A stretch of 64,000 bases of DNA from Bacillus sp. CECT 9360 (GTDB lineage Bacteria; Bacillota; Bacilli; Bacillales; DSM-1321): contig NZ_CAKKNA010000006.1 of assembly GCF_918741275.1 (NCBI RefSeq), positions 186,001 through 250,000 on the forward strand, written 5' to 3'. Below, piece by piece: positions 20,044-30,755 of the stretch; the stretch's first letter is position 1, and each line of letters opens with the position of its first letter. A model generated the notes under the pieces. The model was given only the letters and a program-made list of their open reading frames with translations. It searched no databases and had not been told where the DNA came from. The position numbers were made by a program, and so were the translations under genes.

Positions 20044-20120
20044 TGAAGCTTCGCCCCCCTGCAAATACATCTTTATAATAAACCGAAAAAGCTTATGCTC
20101 ATGATCATCTTTAATTTATC

Positions 20121-20165
20121 AACGAAAAAAATGATAAAAGCTCAACAAACATTCGTTTGTTGAGC
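20121..20165 (-). terminator. spo0A terminator
   Basis: A perfect 11-bp stem (20155-20165 with 20140-20150) with a 4-base loop is followed on the minus strand by TTTTATCATTTTTTT. Confidence 0.9.
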
Positions 20166-20211
20166 GAGGTGAAAAATTGATTAGATTAATACGTTTACAA
20201 GTCTAACCCTC

Positions 20212-21009
20212 TCAAGAAGCCTTATGTTCAAGCCTTAGCTTGTCAGCCACCATCGCGATAAATTCACTGTTTGTCGGCTTGGCTTTGGACATGCTGACGG
20301 TGTAGCCGAACAACGAAGAAATCGATTCAATGTTGCCGCGGCTCCATGCCACTTCAATCGCATGACGGATTGCGCGTTCCACACGGCTTGCAGTCGTATT
20401 GAATTTCTTCGCAATATCCGGATAAAGAACCTTCGTGATGGACCCAAGAAGCTCGATATCGTTATAGACCATTGTGATTGCCTCACGCAAATACAAATAA
20501 CCTTTAATATGGGCCGGCACCCCGATTTCATGGATGATGCTTGTGATGCTTGCGCTTAAATTTTTTGGTTTAGATTCTATCTGGCTGTTGCGATAGCTGT
20601 ATTGAGAAGGTTTTTTCAAAACGCTATTTCCTTGTCCGCTGACCTGTCGGATTTGGCTTGCGAGGTTTTCCATATCGAACGGTTTTAGGATAAAATAAGA
20701 AGCTCCCAAATCAACCGCTTTCTTCGTCACATCTTCCTGTCCGAAGGCAGTCAGCATAATAACATTCGGAAGAGGGGCCCCTTGCTTCGTTTCCCTTAAT
20801 TTTTCCAAAACGGCAAGACCGTCTACATGCGGCATGATGATATCCAGAATCAAAATGTCGGGTTCCGTGCTTTCCAGAAGCGTAAGGCAATCTTGTCCGT
20901 TATGGGCAACTCCGATAACCTCCATATCCTCTTGACTTGAGATATATTCCTCGAGTAAGGACACGAGCTCTCTATTATCATCTACCACACATACTTTTAT
21001 CTTCTTCAC
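20212..21009 (-). CDS. spo0A: Stage 0 sporulation response regulator Spo0A
   Basis: This is the master regulator of sporulation entry, 265 residues. The N-terminal receiver domain has the acidic pocket D10/D11, phospho-acceptor Asp56 ([10 protein letters not shown]) and Lys in FILKPFD. The C-terminal DNA-binding domain holds the conserved helix [15 protein letters not shown] and ends in the usual [13 protein letters not shown]. It receives phosphate from the phosphorelay and binds 0A boxes, three of which appear upstream of its own gene. Confidence 0.99.
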   Translation of the reverse strand: MKKIKVCVVDDNRELVSLLEEYISSQEDMEVIGVAHNGQDCLTLLESTEPDILILDIIMPHVDGLAVLEKLRETKQGAPLPNVIMLTAFGQEDVTKKAVDLGASYFILKPFDMENLASQIRQVSGQGNSVLKKPSQYSYRNSQIESKPKNLSASITSIIHEIGVPAHIKGYLYLREAITMVYNDIELLGSITKVLYPDIAKKFNTTASRVERAIRHAIEVAWSRGNIESISSLFGYTVSMSKAKPTNSEFIAMVADKLRLEHKAS

Positions 21010-21077
21010 TCTATTTCCTCCTCAACTGCAGTTGATCATTTTTTCTAATTATATTTAAATCTATTGTAATTGAAATT

Positions 21078-21194
21078 TTCGACAATGGGAATGAAAATCC
21101 TCTTATTTTCAAAAAAATAGTGCAATATCATTATCTTTCTCGCGTTTTCTCCCGTTTTCGACTATTTTCGCCATTATTATAGGAATTTGTCGAA
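21078..21194 (-). promoter_or_regulatory. spo0A promoter region with 0A boxes
   Basis: Two perfect TGTCGAA boxes occur (21078-21084 on the minus strand, 21188-21194 on the plus strand), plus one near match AGTCGAA (21157-21163, minus). A TATAAT -10 box lies at 21176-21181 on the minus strand. An AGGATTT element just upstream of the proximal box could be the -35 of a sigma-H promoter, its -10 overlapping the box. This fits dual-promoter autoregulation as known for B. subtilis spo0A. Confidence 0.65.
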
Positions 21195-21261
21195 AACCCC
21201 AATGGTTTATTTTACCACAATATTAAGGAAATGTAAAAAGGTGTGAAAATATTGCTGATAT

Positions 21262-21296
21262 CAAAAAAAGAAACCCCGCAGCCTGTATGGGGTTTC
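21262..21296 (-). terminator. spoIVB terminator
   Basis: An 8-bp stem GAAACCCC/GGGGTTTC is followed on the minus strand by TTTTTTT, directly after the spoIVB stop. Confidence 0.9.
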
Positions 21297-21302
21297 TTCG
21301 GA

Positions 21303-22604
21303 TTAGCTTGCTTTCAAATTCCGGGCTTCGTTTTCATATATATTGATACCAGCTTCGTTCAGCATCCATTCTATATGGACACCGTAGCCGCTTGTCGGAT
21401 CGTTGACGAACACATGGGTCACGGCACCGATCAGTTTTCCATTTTGAATGATCGGGCTGCCACTCATTCCTTGAACGATTCCGCCAGTCTGCTCCAAAAG
21501 CTTTTTATCGGTTACCTTTAAGACCATGCCTTTTGTCGCAGGGAATTTTTGCGGGATCGTACTGACAATTTCCACATCGAAATCCGATACAGCCGAGCCG
21601 TCAACGACCGTAAGGATTTTTGCCGGTCCTTCTTTTACTTCATGCGACAATGTGATGGGCATTGGCTTATCCGATATTCCGTTATTAATGTTTTCCTTCA
21701 GTTTTCCAAAAATGCCAAACGGACTGTTCCGATTAATATTTCCGATGATTTCTCTATTTTTCGAAAAATGGGCAAGTTTTTCACCCGGATCTCCGTTGCT
21801 TCCTTTTTCAATGGAGGTCACTGTCGAGCGGACAATCTGGCCGTCCTTGACCACGATTGGCTGTTTTGTATCCATATCCGATATCACATGGCCGAGCGCT
21901 CCATATTTTCTTGATTCAGGATGAAAAAACGTCATTGTTCCAATTCCTGCCGCTGAATCACGAATGTAAAGCCCCAGCTTATAGGTGCCTTCATTCTTGT
22001 CCTTTAATGGCTTTAGCGTTGCTTTTACCGTTGCTTTATTACGGGTAATGTCAAGGTTAAGCGGTTCTCCCTTTTCTCCTGCTTCTTGAACGAAAGGAGT
22101 AACATCCGACATTTTTTTCATCGTTTGGCCATTGATTTTCGTAATGATATCGCCCACTTCAACTTTTGCTAATTCCCCTGGCGATTTCTTCCCTTGCTGC
22201 GTATCCACCAGGTGATGTCCAACTACCAGCACCCCAAGGGTGTTCAATTTCACACCGATAGACTGCCCTCCTGGTATGACTTTAAAGTCTTTAATCACTT
22301 CGATATCGACTTTTTTTGCAGGCAGTCCCGCAAAATCGAGGAGTAATTCATTTGTACCGGGCTTGTCGGCATCAAGTGTAATCGAAGTCGCTTCCTCATT
22401 TACGGCGGCACCGGCATCAGCCGTTATTACTTTTGCGGTTACGGGTAAGGCTTTAGGAATACTATATTGATCGCCCTCAAACAGGACAATTTTTCTTGGG
22501 AAAGAGATGTATTCACGGAGTGGCTGGTATAACCCTAATGCTAGTAGCGAAACAAGGAGGATTCCACCGATTATTCTGTTTATCCATAGCTTCAACCTAT
22601 TCAC
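21303..22604 (-). CDS. spoIVB: Stage IV sporulation protease SpoIVB
   Basis: This 433-residue S55-family serine peptidase has an N-terminal membrane anchor (about 10-28), a PDZ domain around residues 115-200 and a C-terminal peptidase domain. The catalytic His is probably in [10 protein letters not shown] and the Ser in GMSGSP (about 379-384). It is secreted from the forespore and triggers pro-sigma-K processing in the mother cell. It lies directly upstream of spo0A, the conserved order in endospore formers. Confidence 0.97.
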   Translation of the reverse strand: MNRLKLWINRIIGGILLVSLLALGLYQPLREYISFPRKIVLFEGDQYSIPKALPVTAKVITADAGAAVNEEATSITLDADKPGTNELLLDFAGLPAKKVDIEVIKDFKVIPGGQSIGVKLNTLGVLVVGHHLVDTQQGKKSPGELAKVEVGDIITKINGQTMKKMSDVTPFVQEAGEKGEPLNLDITRNKATVKATLKPLKDKNEGTYKLGLYIRDSAAGIGTMTFFHPESRKYGALGHVISDMDTKQPIVVKDGQIVRSTVTSIEKGSNGDPGEKLAHFSKNREIIGNINRNSPFGIFGKLKENINNGISDKPMPITLSHEVKEGPAKILTVVDGSAVSDFDVEIVSTIPQKFPATKGMVLKVTDKKLLEQTGGIVQGMSGSPIIQNGKLIGAVTHVFVNDPTSGYGVHIEWMLNEAGINIYENEARNLKAS

Positions 22605-22674
22605 TCTCCTCGTTTCCTTTTGCTTTATGGCTACACCCTTAATGTAGCCCTCATGCCATCCATTTATAACTTCT

Positions 22675-22712
22675 CAGGCAAAATAAAAGCTATCCGTTTT
22701 TGGATAGCTTTT
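22675..22712 (-). terminator. recN terminator
   Basis: A perfect 11-bp stem (22702-22712 with 22685-22695) is followed on the minus strand by a TTTTATTTT run. Confidence 0.85.
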
Positions 22713-22760
22713 CAATCACGCATTTACATGTAACCATGTATACACCTATGTTTTAAGACG

Positions 22761-24476
22761 TTACCGGGCCTCTTTTAATTTTTCTGCCTGCTCAATTAGT
22801 TCTTTAGCATGCTCTTTGGTCAACTCGGTTATTTCAACGCCTGAGATCATCCTGCCGATTTCCTTTATCTTCTCATTTTGGCCAAGCGGCTGGACGGAGG
22901 TTTTGGTGCGCCCGCTCTTTATGTCCTTGGCGATAAACAAATGGGTATCAGCCATTGCAGCCACCTGAGGCAGGTGGGAAATACAGAGCACCTGTGAATC
23001 GACAGCGACTTTATATATTTTTTCAGCAATTGCCTGGGCTACCCTGCCGCTGACACCGGTATCTACTTCATCGAAAATGATCGACGTAATCCCTTGGTGT
23101 TTGGAGAAAATACTCTTTAAAGCAAGCATGATTCTCGACAGTTCCCCGCCAGACGCGATTTTGGAAAGCGGCTTTAACGGCTCGCCCGGATTTGTTGAAA
23201 TATAAAACTCGAGCTCATCCAAGCCTCCGGAACGAATGCCTGCGTCTGCAAATGTGTCATTTGTCGAAGCGGATTTATGAAAATGGACTTCAAATACTGT
23301 TTTCTCCATATATAGCTCTTTTAATTCCTGATGAATTTGCTTCGTCAGTTGCTTCGCGTATTTTTGTCTGATCTCAGAAAGATTCTTCGCTTCAACGAGC
23401 AGGTCTTCTTTAATCGATTTGATTTCCCCTTCAAGCTTGGCAATATGCGTTTCGCGGTTTAAAAGTGTTTCGATTTCTTCTTCGATCGCGGCGCCATATT
23501 CGAGAATTTCTTCAATCGTTTTACCGTACTTTCGCTTCAATTGGTTCATTTCATTCAGCCTGTTTTCGATAAAATCAAGTCGCTCAGGATCATATTCCAG
23601 CGTATCCAGTCGGTCCCTGATTTCTGAGGCGGCATCCTCTAAAATATAATAGCTGTTTGAGACTGTTTCCGCTACCTGTCGCACAGATTCATCAACACTG
23701 GCCGCGTCCTCGAGATTGTTCATCGCGACTGATACCCAGTCAAGCCCTCTTTGTTCTTCACGAAGTGCCTGATAGCTTGTTTGAAGTGCCTCATGGTTCT
23801 TTTCAAAATTATTGATTGATTTTCTTTCTTCTGTTAATTCTTCATCTTCATGAAGCTTCAAATTCGCGTTTTCGATCTCCTCGTGCTGAAATTTAATCAA
23901 GTCAAGCCGGTGCACCATCTGCTGCTCATTTTGGCTGAGTTTCTTCAACTGCTTTGTGGCTTGATCAAATTGTTTAAACAGATTTTCGTATTCCACAAGG
24001 GCATTGGCTATTTTTTCCCCGCCAAACTGGTCTAGTAGCGGTAAATGAAGCCTTTCGTCCATCAATTCCTGGTGCTCATGCTGGCCGTGGATATCAATTA
24101 ATTTCCCGCCAATTTCACGCAGGGCAGCAATGGTCACAAGCTTTCCATTAACCCGGCAAACACTTTTTCCGGTGCTTGACATTTCACGGCGCAACACAAT
24201 CATCCCGTCGCTTGCGTCAATACCAAACTCTTCTGCTTTCGCAAATACTGGATGGTTTTCATCCTCGAACTGAAACAGCCCTTCGATTTCCGCTTTCTTT
24301 TCCCCGTGACGTATGAACTCGGCAGAGCCCCGTCCCCCGACAAGCAAATGGACGGCATCAATAATAATCGATTTTCCCGCCCCGGTTTCCCCTGTCAAAA
24401 CAGTTAAGCCCTTTTCAAATGAAATCGAAAGGGCCTCAATAATCGCAAAATTTTTAATGGATATTTCCGTTAACAA
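22761..24476 (-). CDS. recN: DNA repair protein RecN
   Basis: This 571-residue SMC-like ATPase has Walker A GETGAGKS (29-36), long coiled-coil arms (about 150-370), the ABC signature KIASGGELSRIMLALK and Walker B IIFDEVDTGVSG. RecN is recruited early to double-strand breaks and tethers DNA ends. It starts at TTG 24476 behind AGGTGAGG. It lies 24 bases downstream of argR and is probably co-transcribed, as in B. subtilis. Confidence 0.97.
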   Translation of the reverse strand: MLTEISIKNFAIIEALSISFEKGLTVLTGETGAGKSIIIDAVHLLVGGRGSAEFIRHGEKKAEIEGLFQFEDENHPVFAKAEEFGIDASDGMIVLRREMSSTGKSVCRVNGKLVTIAALREIGGKLIDIHGQHEHQELMDERLHLPLLDQFGGEKIANALVEYENLFKQFDQATKQLKKLSQNEQQMVHRLDLIKFQHEEIENANLKLHEDEELTEERKSINNFEKNHEALQTSYQALREEQRGLDWVSVAMNNLEDAASVDESVRQVAETVSNSYYILEDAASEIRDRLDTLEYDPERLDFIENRLNEMNQLKRKYGKTIEEILEYGAAIEEEIETLLNRETHIAKLEGEIKSIKEDLLVEAKNLSEIRQKYAKQLTKQIHQELKELYMEKTVFEVHFHKSASTNDTFADAGIRSGGLDELEFYISTNPGEPLKPLSKIASGGELSRIMLALKSIFSKHQGITSIIFDEVDTGVSGRVAQAIAEKIYKVAVDSQVLCISHLPQVAAMADTHLFIAKDIKSGRTKTSVQPLGQNEKIKEIGRMISGVEITELTKEHAKELIEQAEKLKEAR

Positions 24477-24500
24477 CGGCTACCTCACCTCTCCTAAGGA

Positions 24501-24950
24501 TTAGAGCATGTCCAAAAATTTATTTGATATGATTTCAGTATCTTCCTGAGTCCGGCAAATGATTAAACAAGTATCATCTCCGCAGATCGTGCCTAAAATT
24601 TCTTCCCAGTCCAGGTTGTCAATCAAGGCACCGATTGCCTGTGCATTTCCCGGCAGGGTTTTCATAACTAGCAGATTGCTTGCCGAATCAATGCGAACAA
24701 ATGCATCAATAAGCATTCTTTTCAGCTTTTGCAGCGGATTGAATCTTTGGTCAGCAGGCAAGCTGTATTTATAGCGGCCATCCATTAGTGGGACCTTAAC
24801 CAGATGCAATTCCTTAATATCCCTGGAGACGGTCGCCTGTGTCACATTGAAGCCTGCATTTTTCAACTCATCAACCAGATCGTCCTGCGTTTCTATATCA
24901 TTGTTAGCAATGATTTCCCTTATTTTAATATGCCGTTGTCCTTTATTCAT
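24501..24950 (-). CDS. argR: Arginine repressor ArgR/AhrC
   Basis: The 149-residue hexameric regulator has an N-terminal winged helix ([13 protein letters not shown]...[13 protein letters not shown]) and a C-terminal arginine-binding oligomerisation domain ending in [14 protein letters not shown]. It represses arginine synthesis and activates catabolism when arginine is bound. It sits upstream of recN as in B. subtilis ahrC-recN. Confidence 0.96.
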   Translation of the reverse strand: MNKGQRHIKIREIIANNDIETQDDLVDELKNAGFNVTQATVSRDIKELHLVKVPLMDGRYKYSLPADQRFNPLQKLKRMLIDAFVRIDSASNLLVMKTLPGNAQAIGALIDNLDWEEILGTICGDDTCLIICRTQEDTEIISNKFLDML

Positions 24951-25116
24951 CTAAAAAAAGCACCTCTCGAAAAAAACTTTCATTACCATTAATGTTAGCG
25001 GATTTACAACCAATTGTACAATGTATTTTCTTTTTTCTTTCTTATTCTACATAATTCGCCTTCATTCTAAAATTTCCTCCTTACGATGGATTCATTTCTC
25101 CGAGGGCGCCATAATA

Positions 25117-25157
25117 AACAAAAAAAGACTCCTGAATACTGCAGCTTAGGAGTCTTT
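25117..25157 (-). terminator. tlyA terminator overlapping the gene end
   Basis: A perfect 10-bp stem AAAGACTCCT/AGGAGTCTTT (25148-25157 with 25124-25133) is followed on the minus strand by TTTTTTTG. The upstream arm lies in the last codons of tlyA. Confidence 0.88.
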
Positions 25158-26000
25158 CTGACTTTCCTTATCTTTCGTTTGTTTCAATTCCAGATGGGCC
25201 TGTTTGACTATATTTTCGGTAGAATCTTTTAATTGATTGTCACCGGATTCCTTTTTTCCCGACCAATGAAGGTGGAGTAAGAATTCAATATTGCCATCGC
25301 CGCCTGTTATCGGGGAGAAGGACGCGTCTTTGATGTCATATCCTTCTTTGATCGCAAAGGCGATGATTTTATCGATCACTTCGACATGAATTTTACTTTC
25401 ACGCACAATCCCTTTCTTGCCAACTTGATTCTTTCCTGCTTCAAATTGCGGCTTGACGAGCGCCACGACATCACTATCCGGCACGAGCAACGTTTTTAGC
25501 ACTGGCAGAATGAGCGTTAATGAGATAAACGAAACATCAATGCTTGCGAAATTAGGCATCTCACCAATAAGGTCTTTAGGTGTGACATAACGGAAATTCG
25601 TTCGCTCCATCACCTTGACCCGGTCGTCCTGCCTCAGCTTCCATGCCAGCTGGTTATAGCCCACATCGAGTGCGTATGACATTTTAGCGCCGTTCTGTAA
25701 GGCGCAATCGGTGAAACCCCCAGTGGAAGCTCCGATATCCAAAAGAACCTTATCCAACACAACAAGATCAAATGTATTCAACGCCTTTTCCAGCTTTAAA
25801 CCGCCCCGAGACACGTATGGCATCATTTTTCCCTTAATTGTAAGCTCCAAATCAACCGGAACTTTTTCACCGGGCTTGTCCAAACGTTCCTCGTTCCCGT
25901 AAACAAGTCCGGCCATAATCATACGCTTGGCCTTTTCCCTCGTTTCGGATAAACCTTTTTCTACAAGCAAAATGTCCAATCTTTCTTTTTTAGCCTTCAT
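25146..26000 (-). CDS. tlyA: TlyA family rRNA 2'-O-methyltransferase (S4 plus FtsJ domains)
   Basis: This 284-residue protein (YqxC in B. subtilis) has an N-terminal S4 RNA-binding domain (about 5-65) and an FtsJ-type methyltransferase domain with SAM motif DIGASTGGFTDC. Mycobacterial TlyA methylates 16S and 23S rRNA cytidines; the target here is not established. A Lys/Gln-rich tail of about 40 residues follows the catalytic domain. The gene is 5 bases downstream of dxs, so the two are probably co-transcribed. Confidence 0.93.
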   Translation of the reverse strand: MKAKKERLDILLVEKGLSETREKAKRMIMAGLVYGNEERLDKPGEKVPVDLELTIKGKMMPYVSRGGLKLEKALNTFDLVVLDKVLLDIGASTGGFTDCALQNGAKMSYALDVGYNQLAWKLRQDDRVKVMERTNFRYVTPKDLIGEMPNFASIDVSFISLTLILPVLKTLLVPDSDVVALVKPQFEAGKNQVGKKGIVRESKIHVEVIDKIIAFAIKEGYDIKDASFSPITGGDGNIEFLLHLHWSGKKESGDNQLKDSTENIVKQAHLELKQTKDKESQKDS

Positions 26001-26005
26001 GTTGT

Positions 26006-27901
26006 TTATGCCCTTTTTTGCTTTTTTGGTGTTATTTTAATGATTTTGTTTACTACCCCATCTACAGTAAGGCCAATATCCTCGAGCAACTTATCGACAC
26101 TTCCATGTTCAATGAATTCATCAGGAATGCCCATGCGTTCAATGATAGATCCTTGACAGCCATTTTCATGCGTAAACTCGAGAACAGCGCTTCCGAATCC
26201 TCCTTGAAGAACCGCTTCCTCAATGGTCAAAATTGGCAACTTGGTGTCGAGAATGCTGTTTAGCATTTTCTCGTCCATCGGCTTTATAAAGCGGGCATTG
26301 ACAACCTTAACCGAATAATCCTGTTTTTCAAGAATGGCTGCGGCCTCAAGTGCCATCGGAATCGTCGTTCCGAATGTTAAAATCACCGCGTCATTTCCTT
26401 CTTTGAGCACTTCCCATGATCCGATTGGAATTTGCTTCAGTTCTTCATCCAAATGGACACCCAGGCCATTTCCGCGCGGGAACCTCATGGCAATCGGTCC
26501 CGCGTTGTACTTCAGAGCTGTATTGACCATATGCTGGCCTTCATTCTCATCCTTCGGCATCATTAGGACCATGTTCGGCAGAGGCCGCAAAAAGGCAATA
26601 TCAAACACGCCCTGATGCGTTTCCCCATCGGCCCCGACAAGGCCTGCCCTGTCGATACCCAGAAATACGTTCAAATTCATGCGGCAGATGTCATGCAATA
26701 CCTGATCGTAGGCACGCTGCAAGAAGGTTGAATAGATCGCCAGAAATGGTTTCATATCCTGGGTCGCAAGTCCTGCAGCGGTCGTCGCTGCATGTTGCTC
26801 GGCAATTCCGACATCATACATTCGATCAGGAAATTCACTTGCAAAACCTTCAAGCTTAGATCCGACCGGCATCGCAGGAGTTATCGCTACGATGCGCTCA
26901 TCCTCCCTGGCAAGACGTCGCACTGTTTCACTGACCAGCTTGCTCCATGCAGGTGGTGGCGCTTGCAGCGGTTTCACAAAGGCTCCTGTTTCGATTTTAT
27001 ACGGACCGGTTCCATGCCATGTTCCAATCTTGTCGGCTTCAGCCGGATTATAGCCTTTGCCTTTTTTGGTAATAACATGCAAAAGAACAGGCCCCTGCGT
27101 TTTTTTAGCATAGCGGAAGTTTTCGAACAGCTCCTCATAGTTATGGCCGTCAACCGGCCCTAAATAGGTAAAGCCGAGCTCCTCGAAAAATATCCCGGAT
27201 ACCAGCAAATACTTCAGGCTGTCTTTTACCCGCTCTGCAGTAGCCGCAAGCTTGCCGCCAACGGCAGGTATCTTTTTCAAAATATATTCAAGCTCATCTT
27301 TCACATAATTATACTTCCCGGCCGTACGAAGGCGGCCAAGCACACTGTGAAGAGCGCCGACATTGGGTGCAATCGACATCTCATTATCATTAAGAATCAC
27401 AATCATATTCTTTTTTTCATGGCCGATATGATTAAGCGCCTCCAGTGCCATACCGCCTGTTAATGCTCCATCGCCAATAACAGGGAGAATAAAGCTCTTC
27501 TCCTTTTTTAAGTCACGGGCGATCGCCATCCCCATTGCGGCGGATAAAGATGTGGAACTATGCCCGGATTCCCATACGTCATGCTCACTTTCAATTCTTT
27601 TTGGGAACCCGCAAAGTCCTCTATATTGTCTTAATGTATCAAATTCGCCCGCTCTTCCTGTCAAGATTTTATGAACATAGGATTGATGTCCGACATCCCA
27701 AATGATTTTGTCCTGCGGGCTGTTAAATTCCTTGTGCAGGGCAATCGTAAGTTCAACGACGCCAAGGTTTGGGCCGATATGTCCTCCCACGGTTGATAAT
27801 TTTTCAATTAGAAATTTACGGATTTCCTCACTAAGCTTTTCTAATTCTGCTTGGTTCATATTTTTCAAAAATGATGGGTCTTTTATAGATAGAAGATCCA
27901 A
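26006..27901 (-). CDS. dxs: 1-deoxy-D-xylulose-5-phosphate synthase
   Basis: This 631-residue thiamine diphosphate enzyme condenses pyruvate and glyceraldehyde-3-phosphate in the first step of the MEP isoprenoid pathway. The [15 protein letters not shown]hDP/Mg motif, the [10 protein letters not shown] stretch and the [15 protein letters not shown] catalytic region are present. It starts at TTG 27901 with a weak ribosome site; the N-terminus ([15 protein letters not shown]) matches the family. It lies downstream of ispA, which acts later in the same pathway. Confidence 0.97.
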   Translation of the reverse strand: MDLLSIKDPSFLKNMNQAELEKLSEEIRKFLIEKLSTVGGHIGPNLGVVELTIALHKEFNSPQDKIIWDVGHQSYVHKILTGRAGEFDTLRQYRGLCGFPKRIESEHDVWESGHSSTSLSAAMGMAIARDLKKEKSFILPVIGDGALTGGMALEALNHIGHEKKNMIVILNDNEMSIAPNVGALHSVLGRLRTAGKYNYVKDELEYILKKIPAVGGKLAATAERVKDSLKYLLVSGIFFEELGFTYLGPVDGHNYEELFENFRYAKKTQGPVLLHVITKKGKGYNPAEADKIGTWHGTGPYKIETGAFVKPLQAPPPAWSKLVSETVRRLAREDERIVAITPAMPVGSKLEGFASEFPDRMYDVGIAEQHAATTAAGLATQDMKPFLAIYSTFLQRAYDQVLHDICRMNLNVFLGIDRAGLVGADGETHQGVFDIAFLRPLPNMVLMMPKDENEGQHMVNTALKYNAGPIAMRFPRGNGLGVHLDEELKQIPIGSWEVLKEGNDAVILTFGTTIPMALEAAAILEKQDYSVKVVNARFIKPMDEKMLNSILDTKLPILTIEEAVLQGGFGSAVLEFTHENGCQGSIIERMGIPDEFIEHGSVDKLLEDIGLTVDGVVNKIIKITPKKQKRA

Positions 27902-27965
27902 AGCGGATCACTCGCTTTCATTTTATTCTGTTGCAGCGTCCGACTTTTTAACTAATATTACGGTG

Positions 27966-28001
27966 CTAAAAAGCCGCCGGCACCAGATGATAACGGCGGC
28001 T
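27966..28001 (-). terminator. Terminator after ispA
   Basis: An 8-bp stem AGCCGCCG/CGGCGGCT (27994-28001 with 27972-27979) is followed on the minus strand by TTTTTAG. It ends the xseA-xseB-ispA unit and separates it from dxs. Confidence 0.75.
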
Positions 28002-28113
28002 GCATTTCATGATTTTCCATTTACTGTTTCCCTGCCTAGAAAGAATAAGCGACAAAAAACAGGGAAATTTTCAAGATGAGTATATCACAATCCCGTTTCC
28101 ATAACAAACTTAC

Positions 28114-29010
28114 TTAGTGATTCCTCGCCGATATCAGGTCTGTAATCTCTGTTAATAAACTTGAATCGAGATTCGTTTTTTCCAATTCAAGATAGGCGTG
28201 ATTAATATGCTCCTTCAGCTTGTCCTTTGCCCCCTCAGCTGTGAGTAAGGATGGGTACGTGCTTTTTCGATTTATCGCGTCGCTTCCTATCGGTTTTCCG
28301 ATGACTTCTTCCGTTCCTTCGATATCGAGAATATCGTCACGGATTTGGAAGGCAAGCCCTAAGTGATGGGAGAATTGTTGCAAGTGCCGGCGCTGTTGAT
28401 CGTTGGCACCGGCCAATATAGCACCCGATAACACACTGAATGTAAGCAGCCTCCCCGTTTTATGCTCATGAACATATTCCAGTTCCTTTAATGAGAGCTG
28501 TTTGCTTTCTCCTTCCAAATCAGCGACCTGTCCGCCGACCATGCCTTCTGCTCCGGCTGCTTTGGACAGTTCCTGTATCAATTCCAGCTTCATTTCCGCC
28601 GAAACATCCGGATGGCTGCTTCCAGCAATGATCTGAAAGCTGTATGTCAGCAGCGCGTCACCTGCCAGTATTGCGTTTGCTTCACCGAATATTTTATGGT
28701 TGGTCGGCTTTCCCCGGCGCAGGTCATCATTATCCATGCTCGGCAAATCATCATGGATCAGTGAGTATGTATGAATCATTTCAATCGCCGCAGCAGCCGG
28801 AATGCCAATCCGTGTATCTTTGCCAAAAGCAGACAGCACGGCGAATACCAATAACGGGCGGATTCTTTTCCCGCCCGCTTCAAAGGAATAAACCATTGCT
28901 TCCTTTAATGTATCAGGTGCTTGTATAGCCTTTACATAGGTAACGATCTCTGTTTCAATAAGTGTCTTATGCTTTTCGGAAAAAGCCTGATAGGCTTCAC
29001 CTGTATCCAA
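28114..29010 (-). CDS. ispA: Farnesyl diphosphate synthase (polyprenyl synthetase)
   Basis: This 298-residue all-helical prenyltransferase has the first Asp-rich motif HDDLPSMDNDDLRRGKPTNH and the second, QIRDDILD. It builds geranyl and farnesyl diphosphate for undecaprenol and quinone side chains. It starts at TTG 29010, with its ribosome site GGAGGAATAA overlapping the xseB stop, which suggests coupled translation. Confidence 0.95.
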   Translation of the reverse strand: MDTGEAYQAFSEKHKTLIETEIVTYVKAIQAPDTLKEAMVYSFEAGGKRIRPLLVFAVLSAFGKDTRIGIPAAAAIEMIHTYSLIHDDLPSMDNDDLRRGKPTNHKIFGEANAILAGDALLTYSFQIIAGSSHPDVSAEMKLELIQELSKAAGAEGMVGGQVADLEGESKQLSLKELEYVHEHKTGRLLTFSVLSGAILAGANDQQRRHLQQFSHHLGLAFQIRDDILDIEGTEEVIGKPIGSDAINRKSTYPSLLTAEGAKDKLKEHINHAYLELEKTNLDSSLLTEITDLISARNH

Positions 29011-29013
29011 TAC

Positions 29014-29247
29014 TTATTCCTCCTCCTGAACTGTAAAGCCTTCGAGTTCGCCGTCCTCGCGTAAAATTTCGGTTAATTGATCTTCCACCGCTTTCAGCTT
29101 TTGGTGACAGAGCCTCGACAAATCCATTCCCTGCTTGTATATGGAAATGGCTTCTTCTAATGCTACGTCCCCTTCTTCCAGCTTCTCCACGATATCCTCC
29201 AGCTTGTCCATTGCCTGTTCAAAGGTTAATTCTTCACTCATGTTCAT
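29014..29247 (-). CDS. xseB: Exodeoxyribonuclease VII small subunit
   Basis: The 77-residue protein shows the usual [16 protein letters not shown] start and the central [22 protein letters not shown] helix of XseB. With XseA it forms the exonuclease that degrades single-stranded DNA. It overlaps the xseA 3' end by 14 bases. Confidence 0.95.
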   Translation of the reverse strand: MNMSEELTFEQAMDKLEDIVEKLEEGDVALEEAISIYKQGMDLSRLCHQKLKAVEDQLTEILREDGELEGFTVQEEE

Positions 29248-30589
29248 TTCTCTCCTTTATATCCTGCACAACGCAATTCAATGTGCCGTCTTTTATTTGA
29301 ACGGAGATTGCATCTCCCTTTGCTACTTGTTCCCTGCTCTTCACAAGTGTTTCATCTTCCGCGTATATAAGCCCGTACCCCCGGTCCATGATTTTAAGCG
29401 GGCTTAACGCGGATAATGTCGCATTTTTATGAACAAAGTTCTGGGTATGGGTCTTCAGAATGCTTTCCATTAATCTGTTCAAGATTCTTTTCTGTTTATC
29501 AAGGCTGTCTTTCCCATGTAAAACGGCCTGATAAGGATGTTGCTTCCTGAGACTCGCCTGAAGGGCTGACAGGTTATCATTCTTTTTCAGGAAATACCTC
29601 CTGCTTTCTCTTTTAAGTCGCTCTACCGCTTTATCAAGCTGCTCCATTTTTTGTTCATACATTTTCCTTGGGTAACGGAAAGCGTATGATTTTTCCAGGC
29701 GAGCTAGCTTTGTGCCCTCAAAATTAACCAGCTCCTGTACCGATCTGGTTAACCGGTTTTTCCGGTTCATCAGCCGCTCCATAATTTCATTGAGATGTGG
29801 GACAGCGAGTTCGGCGGCACCGGTTGGCGTCGGAGCTCTCAAGTCGGCGACAAAATCCGCGATCGTAAAATCCGTTTCATGCCCGACTGCCGATATAATT
29901 GGAATATCCGAGTCGAAAATCGATTCCGCGACCACATCTTCATTAAAGGCCCAAAGCTCTTCGATCGAGCCTCCACCGCGTCCGGCAATCAAGACGTCCG
30001 CTTCTTTTCTCGAATTTGCCGTGGCAATCGCCTTCGCAATGGACCTGGCGGCATTGTTCCCTTGTACAAGTGCCGGATAGATGATGATTCTCGCGATCGG
30101 AAACCTTCTTTTAATTGTAATGAGGATATCCCGCAAAGCAGCACCGGTTGGCGACGTGATAATGCCCACGGTCTTGGGATATCGCGGAATTTCTTTCTTA
30201 TGCTGCGGGGAGAAAAGCCCCTTTTCCTCCAGCTTTTTCTTCAGTTGTTCATAAGCCAGATAGAGATCTCCGATGCCATCAGGAGACATCGCCTTGACAT
30301 ACAGCTGGTATTGCCCGCTTTGCTCGTAGACGGATACATCTCCCTGAATCAATACCTTCATCCCGTTTTCCGGGGTGAATTTAAGCCCACTCGCGCTGCT
30401 TGCAAACATGACGGCAAGGAGACGCGCCTTTTCATCCTTAAGCGTAAAATACATATGACCGCTTGAATGCTGTTTAAAATTCGAAATCTCACCTTTTATG
30501 TACATATTCTGCAGATGGGGATCCACATCGAATTTGCGCTTAATATATTTTGTTAAAGCCGTAACACTTAAATATTGTTGATTTTCCAT
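29234..30589 (-). CDS. xseA: Exodeoxyribonuclease VII large subunit
   Basis: This 451-residue subunit has an N-terminal OB fold (about 15-110), the catalytic core with [30 protein letters not shown] and [23 protein letters not shown] (central residues conserved), and a long coiled coil. ATG 30589 behind AAGGAGAG is the start; the frame stays open upstream but without a ribosome site. It begins the xseA-xseB-ispA unit. Confidence 0.95.
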   Translation of the reverse strand: MENQQYLSVTALTKYIKRKFDVDPHLQNMYIKGEISNFKQHSSGHMYFTLKDEKARLLAVMFASSASGLKFTPENGMKVLIQGDVSVYEQSGQYQLYVKAMSPDGIGDLYLAYEQLKKKLEEKGLFSPQHKKEIPRYPKTVGIITSPTGAALRDILITIKRRFPIARIIIYPALVQGNNAARSIAKAIATANSRKEADVLIAGRGGGSIEELWAFNEDVVAESIFDSDIPIISAVGHETDFTIADFVADLRAPTPTGAAELAVPHLNEIMERLMNRKNRLTRSVQELVNFEGTKLARLEKSYAFRYPRKMYEQKMEQLDKAVERLKRESRRYFLKKNDNLSALQASLRKQHPYQAVLHGKDSLDKQKRILNRLMESILKTHTQNFVHKNATLSALSPLKIMDRGYGLIYAEDETLVKSREQVAKGDAISVQIKDGTLNCVVQDIKERNEHE

Positions 30590-30681
30590 TAAGACTCTCC
30601 TTAAAAGAAACATTGTTATCTCACAGAACGTAAAGAACATTGATTCTCTACATTTAATTATCAACATGATTTGTTAATCAC

Positions 30682-30722
30682 ATAAAAAAGCCGTCTCTTC
30701 ATTATAAACAAGAGTCCGACTT
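30682..30722 (-). terminator. folD terminator
   Basis: An imperfect 12-bp stem (30710-30722 with 30688-30699) is followed on the minus strand by TTTTTTATG. Confidence 0.7.
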
Positions 30723-30755
30723 CTTTTAAGCATTTAATCCTATTTTCTTAACAAT

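Noticed and set aside
28642..28928. Plus-strand ORF over ispA
   Set aside because: It is antisense to a well-conserved gene and has no start signals; same reasoning applies to all long plus-strand frames opposite core genes.
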